Assembly: GCA_007693845.1 (NCBI GenBank)
Contig: RECV01000148.1
Span: 1-37,616 of the forward strand
Direction: 5' to 3'
Length of the DNA: 37,616 bases
DNA from: Phycisphaerales bacterium
Lineage (GTDB): Bacteria > Planctomycetota > Phycisphaerae > Phycisphaerales > SM1A02
In this document: positions 1 to 7,115 of the stretch, piece by piece
Position numbering within the stretch: the stretch's first letter is position 1
Layout: each line of letters opens with the position of its first letter
The notes under the pieces: generated by a model
Databases searched by the model: none
Seen by the model: the letters and a program-made list of their open reading frames with translations, nothing else
What the model was told of the DNA's origin: nothing
Program-made: the position numbers and the translations under genes

Positions 1-69
1 GAGAACCTGTCATTTGAGTATGAACCGGCGGATGACGTTGTTCAGAAGGAAGAGTTGGATCCGGGATAA
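1..69 (+). CDS. 3' end of an unidentified gene (partial)
   Basis: Frame 1 is open from the window edge for 22 codons and ends with TAA at 67-69. The visible tail is acidic (ENLSFEYEPADDVVQKEELD then PG) and looks like a natural protein C-terminus. It converges on the S9 peptidase gene, with about 70 bases between the two stop codons. The family cannot be named from 22 residues. A chance open stretch of this length is possible, so confidence is moderate. Confidence 0.45.
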   Translation, partial: ENLSFEYEPADDVVQKEELDPG

Positions 70-137
70 GGGCCGTTCGGCTCAATTGGCCTGATGCGGC
101 GCAGTCGCATCGCTCCGGCTGGGCGCGCGCGGGGGAG

Positions 138-2402
138 TCACGATTCCGGCAGGACCGGCGCGACGCGGGGATTATCGATATGCCGCTCGAAGAATTCGAT
201 GATCCGGTTCAGGCGGTCCATGCGCTGCTTCGGATCGCCGCCCCGGGACATGTCGTGACCCGCGCCGGGATACCGCACGAACTCGACCGGCTGCTCCAGT
301 TCCTTGAGCGCGCGGTAGAGCATTTCGGACTGGCTCACGCCGGTGCGCAGATCTTCATCGCCGTGCTTGATCAGGAGGGGCGTTTGGATCTGGTCAGCGA
401 AGTTGAAGGGGCTTTCCCGTTCCATGATCTCGCGGATCTCGGGGTCGAAGGGTGAGCCGCCCATCGCCCAGCCGAGCAGCCGCCACGCGTTGCCTTCGCC
501 GTAGAACGTGGGCAGGTGATACACGCCGCGCTGCGCGACCGCGGCCCGGAAGCGGTGATCGTGCGCGACGATCCACGCGGTGAGATAGCCCGCATAACTG
601 CCGCCGGTGATCACGAGTCGATCGGGGTCGGCCCACGGGTGCTCATCGAGCACTTCATCGAGCGCTGCGAGCACATCGCCGGCCGGTCCTTCTCCCCAAT
701 CCTGAAAGTTCGCGCGTTGAAAGCGGTAGCCGTAGCCGCCGGAACCACGGGGGTTGGAATACACGACTCCATAACCCCAACTAGCGAGCAACTGAAACTC
801 GTGCCACATGGAAAGCTCACCCGGCCCCCACATGGCGCTCGGCCCGCCGTGAATCTGCAGCACGACGGGATAGCGTTCGCCCTCAACTCGCTGTGTGGGT
901 TCCATGAACCAGTACTGCACCTTCGTGCCATCCTGCCATTCGAGTTCGCCGGGTTGCGGCATGGACAGTTCACGCTCATGGACCCACTCGTTCAGATCGA
1001 ACAACAGTCGATCACCCTCATCATCGCGAACGCGCACCTGAACCGGCGCTGCCGGGGTGGTGCGGGCATACACTGTGCGATTGCCACCGACCGCGAAGTG
1101 TTGCACGCCGACGGGAAGATCATCGTGTTCCTGAATCAACGCCACGGGCCGAAGCAGACCGGGGCTGATCGAATAGAGCGGGAATCCGCCGCGAACCGGC
1201 GCGGTGAACAGCAGATCGGTCCGCCGCGGCTTCCATTCGATTGAGCGAATTGATGCGCGAAACGTTTCTTCCTCGGTCAGCCAGACCGGTTCATCGTCTT
1301 CCGGCCCGTTGATCGGCGCCATGCCGAGAATGTTCTGCCGAAAGGCGGGTTCATCCTGCCGCTGCGCGAGAAAGGCGATGACCGAGCCGTCGTGGCTCGG
1401 GCGCGGTGACCGGAGCCGCCAGCCGGGCCGGGTCAGAATGCGGCGCATTCGGTGATCTTCGCGGAGATCGATCATCCAGAGATCGCTCTCGCGCACCCGA
1501 TCGGGATGCACTTCGTCGGTTCGCTTGGCGATGCACACCACGCGCTGGCCGTCCGGCAGGAAACGGGCATCGGTGTGATCGTAAAAGCCATCGGTGATGC
1601 GTTCGGGCGTGGCGGCGTCATCTTCAAGATCGAGCGTGAAGATGTGCGTGAACCGCATCTCACGCCGCAGCCGCTGCTCATCCTGAAAACTGAGCCGCGT
1701 GATGACGTTGGGGTTGAAGTCTTCCGCGTTTTTCTTGAGCCAGGCGCGAATCTCCGCCCGCGTGCCGTCGGGGCGGGGGCGCTGTTCTTCAGCCAGATCG
1801 GTCTCGTGCAAGTCCCGGTTCGGTCGTTCGTGAGGCCAGCCGGGCGCGCCTTCAAGGTCTTCCATGTCGAGCGGTGCGGTGAACAGGATGCGCGTGCCGT
1901 CGCGCGACCACTGCGGATCACTCACGCCGTGCTTCTGCCTGGTCAGTTGCCGCGCCTCGCCGCCGTCCAGCGGCATCAGCCAGAGCTGGCCGCTGCTTTC
2001 ATCGGGGTTCTCATCGGTGCGAACGAAAAGAAGCTGCTTCCCGTCCGGAGAGAGGCGGGGGGATCGGTCGTTCCGCCGACCGTGCGTGAGTCGGCGCGGT
2101 GCAGCGTTTTCTTCATCGAGCTCCAGCAGATAGAGGTGCGAGCGGTAGGCCCACTTCGCCGGATCATCATCCTGATCGTTCTCCGCGCTGATGGAGCGAA
2201 CCGCCACCACCGCGCGCTGACCATCGGCATCGACCGTGATATCGCTGACTGTGCGCAAGCGGAGCAGGTCCGTGGTCACGATCGGCGTGCCAGCCTGCTC
2301 ATCGTCAGCAACCGACCACGCCGTACTGGATGTGACCAACAATGCGAAAAACGTCGTGAAGAAGGCGAATTGAAACGTGAGACGTGCGAAGCTGCGGTTC
2401 AT
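138..2402 (-). CDS. secreted S9 family peptidase (prolyl oligopeptidase / acylaminoacyl-peptidase type)
   Basis: A serine peptidase that should cleave oligopeptides or release blocked N-terminal residues, outside the cytoplasm. With the start chosen here (754 aa) the N-terminus is a signal peptide (MNRSFARLTFQFAFF.., cut near SSTAWS). The first 450 or so residues carry the repeated blades of a beta-propeller (TolB/WD40-like segments such as SPRLSPDGKQLLF and DPQWSRDGTRILF). The C-terminal alpha/beta-hydrolase domain has the nucleophile in GGSYAGY (Ser about 602), the acid in HGDEDLRTG (Asp about 684) and the His in GAGHDMS (His about 716). Upstream GTG (2468) and ATG (2411) starts exist. The ATG at 2402 is preferred because the signal peptide begins there and a TATCAT box lies 7 bases upstream, suggesting a leaderless mRNA. 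The gene follows trxA but is separated from it by a terminator. Confidence 0.9.
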   Translation of the reverse strand: MNRSFARLTFQFAFFTTFFALLVTSSTAWSVADDEQAGTPIVTTDLLRLRTVSDITVDADGQRAVVAVRSISAENDQDDDPAKWAYRSHLYLLELDEENAAPRRLTHGRRNDRSPRLSPDGKQLLFVRTDENPDESSGQLWLMPLDGGEARQLTRQKHGVSDPQWSRDGTRILFTAPLDMEDLEGAPGWPHERPNRDLHETDLAEEQRPRPDGTRAEIRAWLKKNAEDFNPNVITRLSFQDEQRLRREMRFTHIFTLDLEDDAATPERITDGFYDHTDARFLPDGQRVVCIAKRTDEVHPDRVRESDLWMIDLREDHRMRRILTRPGWRLRSPRPSHDGSVIAFLAQRQDEPAFRQNILGMAPINGPEDDEPVWLTEEETFRASIRSIEWKPRRTDLLFTAPVRGGFPLYSISPGLLRPVALIQEHDDLPVGVQHFAVGGNRTVYARTTPAAPVQVRVRDDEGDRLLFDLNEWVHERELSMPQPGELEWQDGTKVQYWFMEPTQRVEGERYPVVLQIHGGPSAMWGPGELSMWHEFQLLASWGYGVVYSNPRGSGGYGYRFQRANFQDWGEGPAGDVLAALDEVLDEHPWADPDRLVITGGSYAGYLTAWIVAHDHRFRAAVAQRGVYHLPTFYGEGNAWRLLGWAMGGSPFDPEIREIMERESPFNFADQIQTPLLIKHGDEDLRTGVSQSEMLYRALKELEQPVEFVRYPGAGHDMSRGGDPKQRMDRLNRIIEFFERHIDNPRVAPVLPES

Positions 2403-2409
2403 GCCGCGC

Positions 2410-2415
2410 ATGATA
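2410..2415 (-). promoter_or_regulatory. candidate -10 box (TATCAT), leaderless start of the S9 peptidase
   Basis: On the minus strand TATCAT is followed by 7 bases (GCGCGGC) and then the ATG at 2402. With a transcription start 6-8 bases after the box, the mRNA would begin at or next to the start codon. No Shine-Dalgarno sequence is visible. No convincing -35 was found. Confidence 0.4.
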
Positions 2416-2452
2416 CCGGCAGAGCGAAGCCGAATCGCGATGGGGTTCGCTG

Positions 2453-2486
2453 AAAAAACAGCCCGCACGGTGAGCCGCGCGGGCTG
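2453..2486 (-). terminator. rho-independent terminator after trxA
   Basis: The arms CAGCCCGC (2459-2466) and GCGGGCTG (2479-2486) pair perfectly. A 3-bp inner stem (CGG/CCG) closed by a four-base loop stacks on top after one mismatch. On the minus strand the stem is followed at once by six T (2458-2453). It lies 39 bases downstream of the trxA stop codon and before the S9 peptidase start. Confidence 0.85.
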
Positions 2487-2527
2487 AGAGAATTTGAATC
2501 AGAGCGGTCCCCGGGGGGTTCGTTCAA

Positions 2528-2857
2528 TCACACCAGGCCGTCAAGCGTTTCCTTGAACTGTTCCTTCGGCGTGAGACCCACGAACTTCTTCTGGATTTCG
2601 CCGTCTTTGAAGAGGATGACGGTGGGAATAGCGCTGATGCCGAACTGAACAGAGACTTCGCGGTTCGCATCGGTATCCACCTTGCCGACCTTGACCTTGC
2701 CGTCGTACTCCGCTGCCAGTTCATCGATGGTCGGAGCCAGCATTTTGCACGGCTGACACCACTCGGCCCAGAAGTCCACCAGAACGGGCACATCGGATTT
2801 GATGACTTCGCTTTCGAAGTTGCTGTCGGTCAATTCAAGCACGGTCTGACTAGCCAT
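2528..2857 (-). CDS. trxA: thioredoxin
   Basis: A small cytosolic dithiol-disulfide oxidoreductase, kept reduced by thioredoxin reductase. The 109-aa product is the usual length for the family. The active site is WCQPCK (Trp33, Cys34, Cys37); the second residue is Gln where most thioredoxins have Gly (WCGPC), a variant that could shift redox potential slightly. The cis-Pro region is AIPTVILFKDG and the closing Gly is in KFVGLTPKEQF. The open frame extends 22 codons further up, but the ATG at 2857 matches the family N-terminus and has an AGGAG site 8 bases upstream. It lies downstream of folP on the same strand, with its own candidate promoter at the end of folP and a terminator after it, so it is probably transcribed alone. 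Confidence 0.97.
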   Translation of the reverse strand: MASQTVLELTDSNFESEVIKSDVPVLVDFWAEWCQPCKMLAPTIDELAAEYDGKVKVGKVDTDANREVSVQFGISAIPTVILFKDGEIQKKFVGLTPKEQFKETLDGLV

Positions 2858-2935
2858 TGAGTCGCTCCTCAGGTTGTTTCCGGGGCTTGGTTCGCAGGAA
2901 AAGGGCGTCACATCACCCCACATCGTTGTCGTACC

Positions 2936-2966
2936 ATCATAGTAGCCGGAACTTTGGATTGCTCAA
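2936..2966 (-). promoter_or_regulatory. candidate trxA promoter
   Basis: On the minus strand TTGAGC (2966-2961, overlapping the folP stop codon) is followed by TACTAT at 16 bases or TATGAT (2941-2936) at 19 bases. Either pair would give a leader of about 75 bases before trxA, which carries a good Shine-Dalgarno site. The match to consensus is partial. Confidence 0.4.
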
Positions 2967-3886
2967 CCATCTGGGAAATTCGCATTGAGGCGGGTTTGAC
3001 CGGCCGCCTCGGCCACCGCGAGGGCCTCCCGGTGCGGCTGGATATCGTGCACGCGGAACAATCGCACGCCCCGCTCGTAGCTCATCACGCTCACCGCGAC
3101 CGAACTGCTGACCCGATCCGAGGGGGTTTCGACCCCGGTCATCTTGCCGAGGAAACTCTTGCGGCTGGCGGCACACAGCACCGGATAGCCGGTCTGCGTC
3201 AGCTCGTCCAACCGATCGATTAGCGCGAAGTTCTGAGCCACGGTCTTCCCGAAGCCGAGGCCGGGATCGATCACGATCGATTCTCGCGCCACGCCGCACG
3301 CCTGAGCGCGTTCCGCCCGCTCAAGGAGGTACATCCGCACGCGATCGACGACATCGTCGTAGGTGGGCTCATCCTGTTCGTACTGATCGCTGTATCGGTC
3401 CTGATCCGGCGGGCGCAGTCGATGCATCAGAATGATGCCGCACTCACGCTCCGCGGCGAGTCGCAGAATGCTTTCATCCTCTTCCCCGGCTGAGACATCG
3501 TTGACGATCCGCGCGCCCGCATCGATCGCGCGTTCCGCCACATCGCGGCGCGTCGTATCAATCGACAGAATCACTTCCGGGTCATCGCGCAGACGCTCGA
3601 TCACCGGCAGCACACGCCGAATCTGCTCATCCGCATCAATGCGCGCTGCGCCGGGCCGGGTCGATTCGCCGCCGATGTCGATCAGGTGCGCCCCGGCTTC
3701 GCGCATCGCGCGTGCCGAAGCGATCGCGTGATCCGGATCGAGATGTTGGCCGCCATCGGAGAAACTGTCCGGCGTGATGTTGAGGATCCCCATCAGAATC
3801 GGCCGATCGAGCGCGATCGAACGGTCCGGCGAAATGCGCCAAGAAGGAGCGGTCCGACACCGGGCGGGAGGATGCACATCCATCAT
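2963..3886 (-). CDS. folP: dihydropteroate synthase
   Basis: Condenses 6-hydroxymethyl-7,8-dihydropterin diphosphate with p-aminobenzoate to dihydropteroate in folate synthesis; cytosolic TIM barrel and sulfonamide target. The 307-aa sequence carries the family landmarks in order: MGILNITPDSFSDGG, DIGGESTRPGA, SIDT, IVNDVSAG, ILMH, DPGLGFGKT and SRKSFLG. The ATG at 3886 overlaps the TGA of the upstream gene (ATGA at 3883-3886), which suggests translational coupling; a second ATG at 3883 is possible. About 25 residues precede the first conserved motif, slightly more than in short bacterial versions. There is no other folate gene beside it; fthC is 7 kb away in a different unit. Confidence 0.97.
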   Translation of the reverse strand: MMDVHPPARCRTAPSWRISPDRSIALDRPILMGILNITPDSFSDGGQHLDPDHAIASARAMREAGAHLIDIGGESTRPGAARIDADEQIRRVLPVIERLRDDPEVILSIDTTRRDVAERAIDAGARIVNDVSAGEEDESILRLAAERECGIILMHRLRPPDQDRYSDQYEQDEPTYDDVVDRVRMYLLERAERAQACGVARESIVIDPGLGFGKTVAQNFALIDRLDELTQTGYPVLCAASRKSFLGKMTGVETPSDRVSSSVAVSVMSYERGVRLFRVHDIQPHREALAVAEAAGQTRLNANFPDG

Positions 3887-5490
3887 GAATCGGACTCCGG
3901 TCGCCGCAGCCGCTGTTGAACCGCTGCGTCGTGCAGCATATCGATCCAGCTCGCCATCGTCGGCCCCGGAAGAACCATGATTCCCTCGATCCCCGAATCC
4001 GTGCGCTTCGCGGCGCCGGCGAAGGGCGGAGCAGCGGCATTCGGCTCACGCCAGCGGAAACCGGCGCGTTGCGCGGACATCTGCAGCAGGCCTCGGAACG
4101 GCTCGGCCAGCCGGGCCGGATTCGCCGACCAGACGAACTCCGGATCAGAAGGGAACCAACTTCGCATGCTGCGCAGGACCGGATCGGCGGAGAGATCGTC
4201 GTTGGGATCAATGCGCCAGCGTTCACGCAGATTGTCACGCACTGAGAAACTGATGAACGAACCAGCATCATCGTGCTGTAGTGCGCCGCGCCACTCGCCG
4301 TTCTGGAACAACAGGGGCAGGATCATCGCGCGCCACGGAGACCGTTCCGCATCGAGTTTCACGCGGTAACCGGTGGGGGGCGATTCATCCTGAAACTCGA
4401 TGTCTGCTTCGCCACCGGCCAGGGCGCGGATCATGTTGCGTAGCAACGTATGCGCTGTAGCGGGGGAGGCCCCTTCGATCATCGCGCTGGCATCGGAGAG
4501 CAGGCCCGGTCTCCCGGAGAGCGCTGCAAACCTGATCCGATCAATCCCGCGCAACATTTTGGGGCGGTGTTCCGCCGGCCAGCCAGAGAGATCCGCCGCT
4601 GCGACCGCCCGGTACGCGCGCCGGGGGAGTCCCGCAAAGGGTCCTTCTGCCGGGTCGCGCTGGCGCGCTTGCCCGATCAGCGCGTGGTCATCGCGCCACG
4701 ATGCACGAGCGCGCACGAAGAGACCGAGCGGATCAAACTGCAGCGTCAGGTGCGAATCGGCGAAGTGGGCCGCTGCCCCGTGGCTGAATGTGTCGAGATG
4801 CGCTTGCACTCCATCCGCCGCCTCTTCCAGGAGCAGGCGGTCGATGTCGAGGGCTCGGAGAAGTCCGCTCCACGAGCCCGCATCGCTCCAGAAAGCCAGA
4901 TGCTGTTCTGATGCGGCCAACGGATCGAGCAGGCGAGCTTCCCAATGCGATTGCCGTTCATCCGCATCATCTGCATTCCGAAGCTGCGTCAGCAGGTCCG
5001 CATCGCGCGCAATGAGAACATGGGAACCTCGCGCGAGAACCGCGCACTCGCCCAGCCGGCCGTGGGTAGTGTGGAGAACCCGGTCAGAGTCAAACGCATC
5101 ATTCTCCCTGAGTTCGAAATTCCCATCGATGAATCCCCGCGCGCTCGTCGCGCGCACAATCAGCAGCCAGTCAAACTCGTGCGGCTGATCGCCGGGCATG
5201 AGTGCGACCACGACCGGCCCCAGTTCATCGAATGCGATCGGCAGATCGATCCACGTTTTCAGCAGATCCAGCGGCCGGCTCCCCATCAGGAGATTCGAGC
5301 GATCCATGCCCTCGAGAAACTGAACGAGGTGATCGTTCGTCGATCGCGCGTTCGGCAGGTACAGAACCGCCCCGGCATCGGTCGGGATCAGATTCAGAAC
5401 GCGCAGATGGGGAGGCGGGTCGGGCGATGCGCCCAAGGCGGGTATCGTCGCGAGCAGGCAGAGGAGCAGGCAGGTGGCGTGAAGTTTCAC
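3883..5490 (-). CDS. secreted protein of unknown function
   Basis: Not assigned to a family. A 535-aa protein starting at a GTG (5490) begins with a clear signal peptide (KLHATCLLLCLLATIPALGAS), so it is probably exported. The frame extends up to a TTG at 5526, which would put a charged extension before the hydrophobic stretch and is less likely. The mature part has alternating strands and phrases such as DAGAVLYLPNARSTN and GPVVVALMPGD that recall the DUF3352-type surface proteins of planctomycetes. That resemblance is from memory and weak. No catalytic motif is evident and there is no second membrane segment. The gene overlaps folP by four bases, so it is the first gene of a two-gene unit, though no functional link with folate is apparent. 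It diverges from the membrane protein gene at 5593. Confidence 0.75.
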   Translation of the reverse strand: MKLHATCLLLCLLATIPALGASPDPPPHLRVLNLIPTDAGAVLYLPNARSTNDHLVQFLEGMDRSNLLMGSRPLDLLKTWIDLPIAFDELGPVVVALMPGDQPHEFDWLLIVRATSARGFIDGNFELRENDAFDSDRVLHTTHGRLGECAVLARGSHVLIARDADLLTQLRNADDADERQSHWEARLLDPLAASEQHLAFWSDAGSWSGLLRALDIDRLLLEEAADGVQAHLDTFSHGAAAHFADSHLTLQFDPLGLFVRARASWRDDHALIGQARQRDPAEGPFAGLPRRAYRAVAAADLSGWPAEHRPKMLRGIDRIRFAALSGRPGLLSDASAMIEGASPATAHTLLRNMIRALAGGEADIEFQDESPPTGYRVKLDAERSPWRAMILPLLFQNGEWRGALQHDDAGSFISFSVRDNLRERWRIDPNDDLSADPVLRSMRSWFPSDPEFVWSANPARLAEPFRGLLQMSAQRAGFRWREPNAAAPPFAGAAKRTDSGIEGIMVLPGPTMASWIDMLHDAAVQQRLRRPESDS

Positions 5491-5577
5491 AGGGATATGG
5501 TTCGGTCGCCGGCGGCAAATGTCCAATACGAAAGACCGGCAAAGCGCGTCAGGGTTTCTGCCCGAACGCGATCATCG

Positions 5578-5583
5578 TATGCT
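5578..5583 (+). promoter_or_regulatory. candidate -10 box (TATGCT) before the membrane protein gene
   Basis: TATGCT ends 9 bases before the ATG at 5593, and no Shine-Dalgarno site is present. The spacing fits a leaderless or near-leaderless mRNA. The -35 region (TTTCTG at 17 bases) is a poor match. Confidence 0.4.
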
Positions 5584-5592
5584 GACGGCCTC

Positions 5593-6795
5593 ATGACGGC
5601 ACCCCTGCTGATCCTCATCGGGATTGTGATCGTCTCGGCCTGGGCGCTGGGCATGCTGTTCCGACGCGCCGGGGCTCCGGGTGCCATGGTGCTGGCTGGC
5701 GTTCTGATCGGCGCACTGGCGGGGCCGACGACTTTCGGGCGGATGATGCCCGAACAGTACGAGCGATGGGTGGCGGGTGGCGCAGAACACCGCGCGGAAC
5801 TACGCGCCATCGTGCATGAGCAGGAAGCATCGCTTCTGGCGGCGGAGGCCGCGGGCTTCGATCAGGAAGCGCTCGAAGAGAAGCAGCGCGAGCACCGGGC
5901 GATCCGTGAGCCGATCGAAGCGCAGTGGCGGCAAGCCAAGTGGGAACACACGCGGCCGCTGCGGTGGGCCGCGCTGATCAGCGCGGGGCTGATCCTGCTC
6001 ACCGCCGGTCGAGTCGAGGGAAAGAACCATCAACCGGCCAGTCGCGCGCAACACCTGACCGCGGTCAACATCGGCTTCTGGCTGGCGACGTTGCCCGCAG
6101 CGGTGGTGGCGCTGCTCGGCCATCTCTGGTGGCAGTGGCCGCCCGAAGCGTTAGGGGCAGCTGGGGCAGCGCTGGCGATCGGCGTCTGGCGGATGCCGCG
6201 AACCGACGCCGAGGCGACGGAAGACGCGGAGCCGGGCGGCGTCTACATGCTGCTGCGGGCGGGGTGGCTCTCCGGGCTCATCGCAGTGGTGCTTCTGGGT
6301 TGGTCGATCGTCTATGCGGAATTGAATCCACTCTGGGTGGGTGTTCTGGCGACGATTCCCGCCGGCATTCTGATCGGTTACCGCCGTTTGCAACGCCCTT
6401 CGAGCGGCGGCGAGGCACATCAACCGGCATTGGATCTGCTGCTCGCCGCCATCGCGGCGCTCGTCGTGATGCAGATTGACCTGATCGGCGACTTCTCGTT
6501 CTGGCCGTGCCTGATCGTGGCGATTGTGAGCATGGACGGCCGCTGGACGAGCGCTCTGGTCGGCACCCTGACCCTGGGGGGACGACGGACGCTGCGGTCG
6601 ATGCGGCTGCTGCTGGCGGTGGTCGCCATCGGCCCGACGCAGTTGGCGGTGGTCGGGATCGGCCTATCGATCGGCCTGATCGGCCCCGAGGTGGGGCTGG
6701 CTCTGGTCTGCGGGGCGGTCCTGGCGGAGATCTCCGGCCCGCTGCGAAGCCGGGTGGCCCGCGAAACCCGGGGCTTGGAGCACTTCGAGGGCTGA
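5593..6795 (+). CDS. polytopic membrane protein, distantly antiporter-like (CPA type)
   Basis: A 400-aa inner-membrane protein. The N-terminus (LLILIGIVIVSAWALGMLFRR, then GAPGAMVLAGVLIGALAGP) resembles the first two helices of monovalent cation:proton antiporters of the CPA2 group. The C-terminus (GPTQLAVVGIGLSIGLIGP.. then ..LALVCGAVLAEISGPLR) resembles their last helices. Between them is a hydrophilic, coiled-coil-like segment of about 80 residues rich in Glu, Gln and Arg (about residues 50-125), then several more hydrophobic helices. The middle lacks a recognisable ND or DD ion-binding pair in a helix, so transport is unproven. The ATG at 5593 is chosen because it starts the first hydrophobic helix and follows a TATGCT box. 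The frame stays open upstream, but that part overlaps the divergent secreted-protein gene and is not protein-like. Confidence 0.8.
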   Translation: MTAPLLILIGIVIVSAWALGMLFRRAGAPGAMVLAGVLIGALAGPTTFGRMMPEQYERWVAGGAEHRAELRAIVHEQEASLLAAEAAGFDQEALEEKQREHRAIREPIEAQWRQAKWEHTRPLRWAALISAGLILLTAGRVEGKNHQPASRAQHLTAVNIGFWLATLPAAVVALLGHLWWQWPPEALGAAGAALAIGVWRMPRTDAEATEDAEPGGVYMLLRAGWLSGLIAVVLLGWSIVYAELNPLWVGVLATIPAGILIGYRRLQRPSSGGEAHQPALDLLLAAIAALVVMQIDLIGDFSFWPCLIVAIVSMDGRWTSALVGTLTLGGRRTLRSMRLLLAVVAIGPTQLAVVGIGLSIGLIGPEVGLALVCGAVLAEISGPLRSRVARETRGLEHFEG

Positions 6796-6884
6796 TATTC
6801 ATCCGCGTGGGAACATATCTATCGCAGGTGAAGCTGGGTGAGGTAAGGTATTCCCAGAATCCCTGATGAACAGGCAAAAATCGT

Positions 6885-6912
6885 TTGGACGGCTGCGTTG
6901 CCGGGATATATT
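6885..6912 (+). promoter_or_regulatory. promoter of the haloperoxidase gene
   Basis: TTGGAC (6885-6890) and TATATT (6907-6912) are separated by 16 bases, a good sigma-70-type pair. Transcription would begin near 6919 and give a leader of about 200 bases before the ATG at 7116. This lies in the 320-base gap between the membrane protein gene and the haloperoxidase gene. A second TTGACA at 6952-6957 has no good -10 partner. Confidence 0.5.
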
Positions 6913-6922
6913 GGAGAACAGG

Positions 6923-6946
6923 CGATTCCGGGCACAATCGGAATCG
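6923..6946 (+). promoter_or_regulatory. perfect inverted repeat at the start of the haloperoxidase leader
   Basis: CGATTCCG (6923-6930) and CGGAATCG (6939-6946) are perfect reverse complements around an 8-base loop. The repeat lies a few bases after the predicted transcription start. It could be a repressor operator or a 5' mRNA hairpin that protects the transcript. It is not a terminator, because no T run follows. The rest of the gap (6947-7115) shows nothing further beyond the ribosome binding site. Confidence 0.45.
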
Positions 6947-7115
6947 TGGCATTGACAGGAGTTTGGAGATCGGCATTCGGCGAAGGGACGACGACCTGCA
7001 GACTTCAAGAGCGTGCGTTGAGGGATCTGTTCGGGCAGTGCCCGCCTTGGCCCGGCTATCTCTTGTCCGATGCAGAATCGTTGCAAGTTTGAATAAATTG
7101 CGCAAAGGAATAACA

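Noticed and set aside
2858-2923. 22-codon upstream extension of trxA
   Set aside because: The sequence is not conserved-looking, while the ATG at 2857 has an AGGAG site and gives the normal thioredoxin length.
4945-5592. Upstream extension of the membrane protein frame
   Set aside because: It lies mostly opposite the divergent secreted-protein gene, is Arg-rich and would precede the first membrane helix with over 200 unrelated residues.
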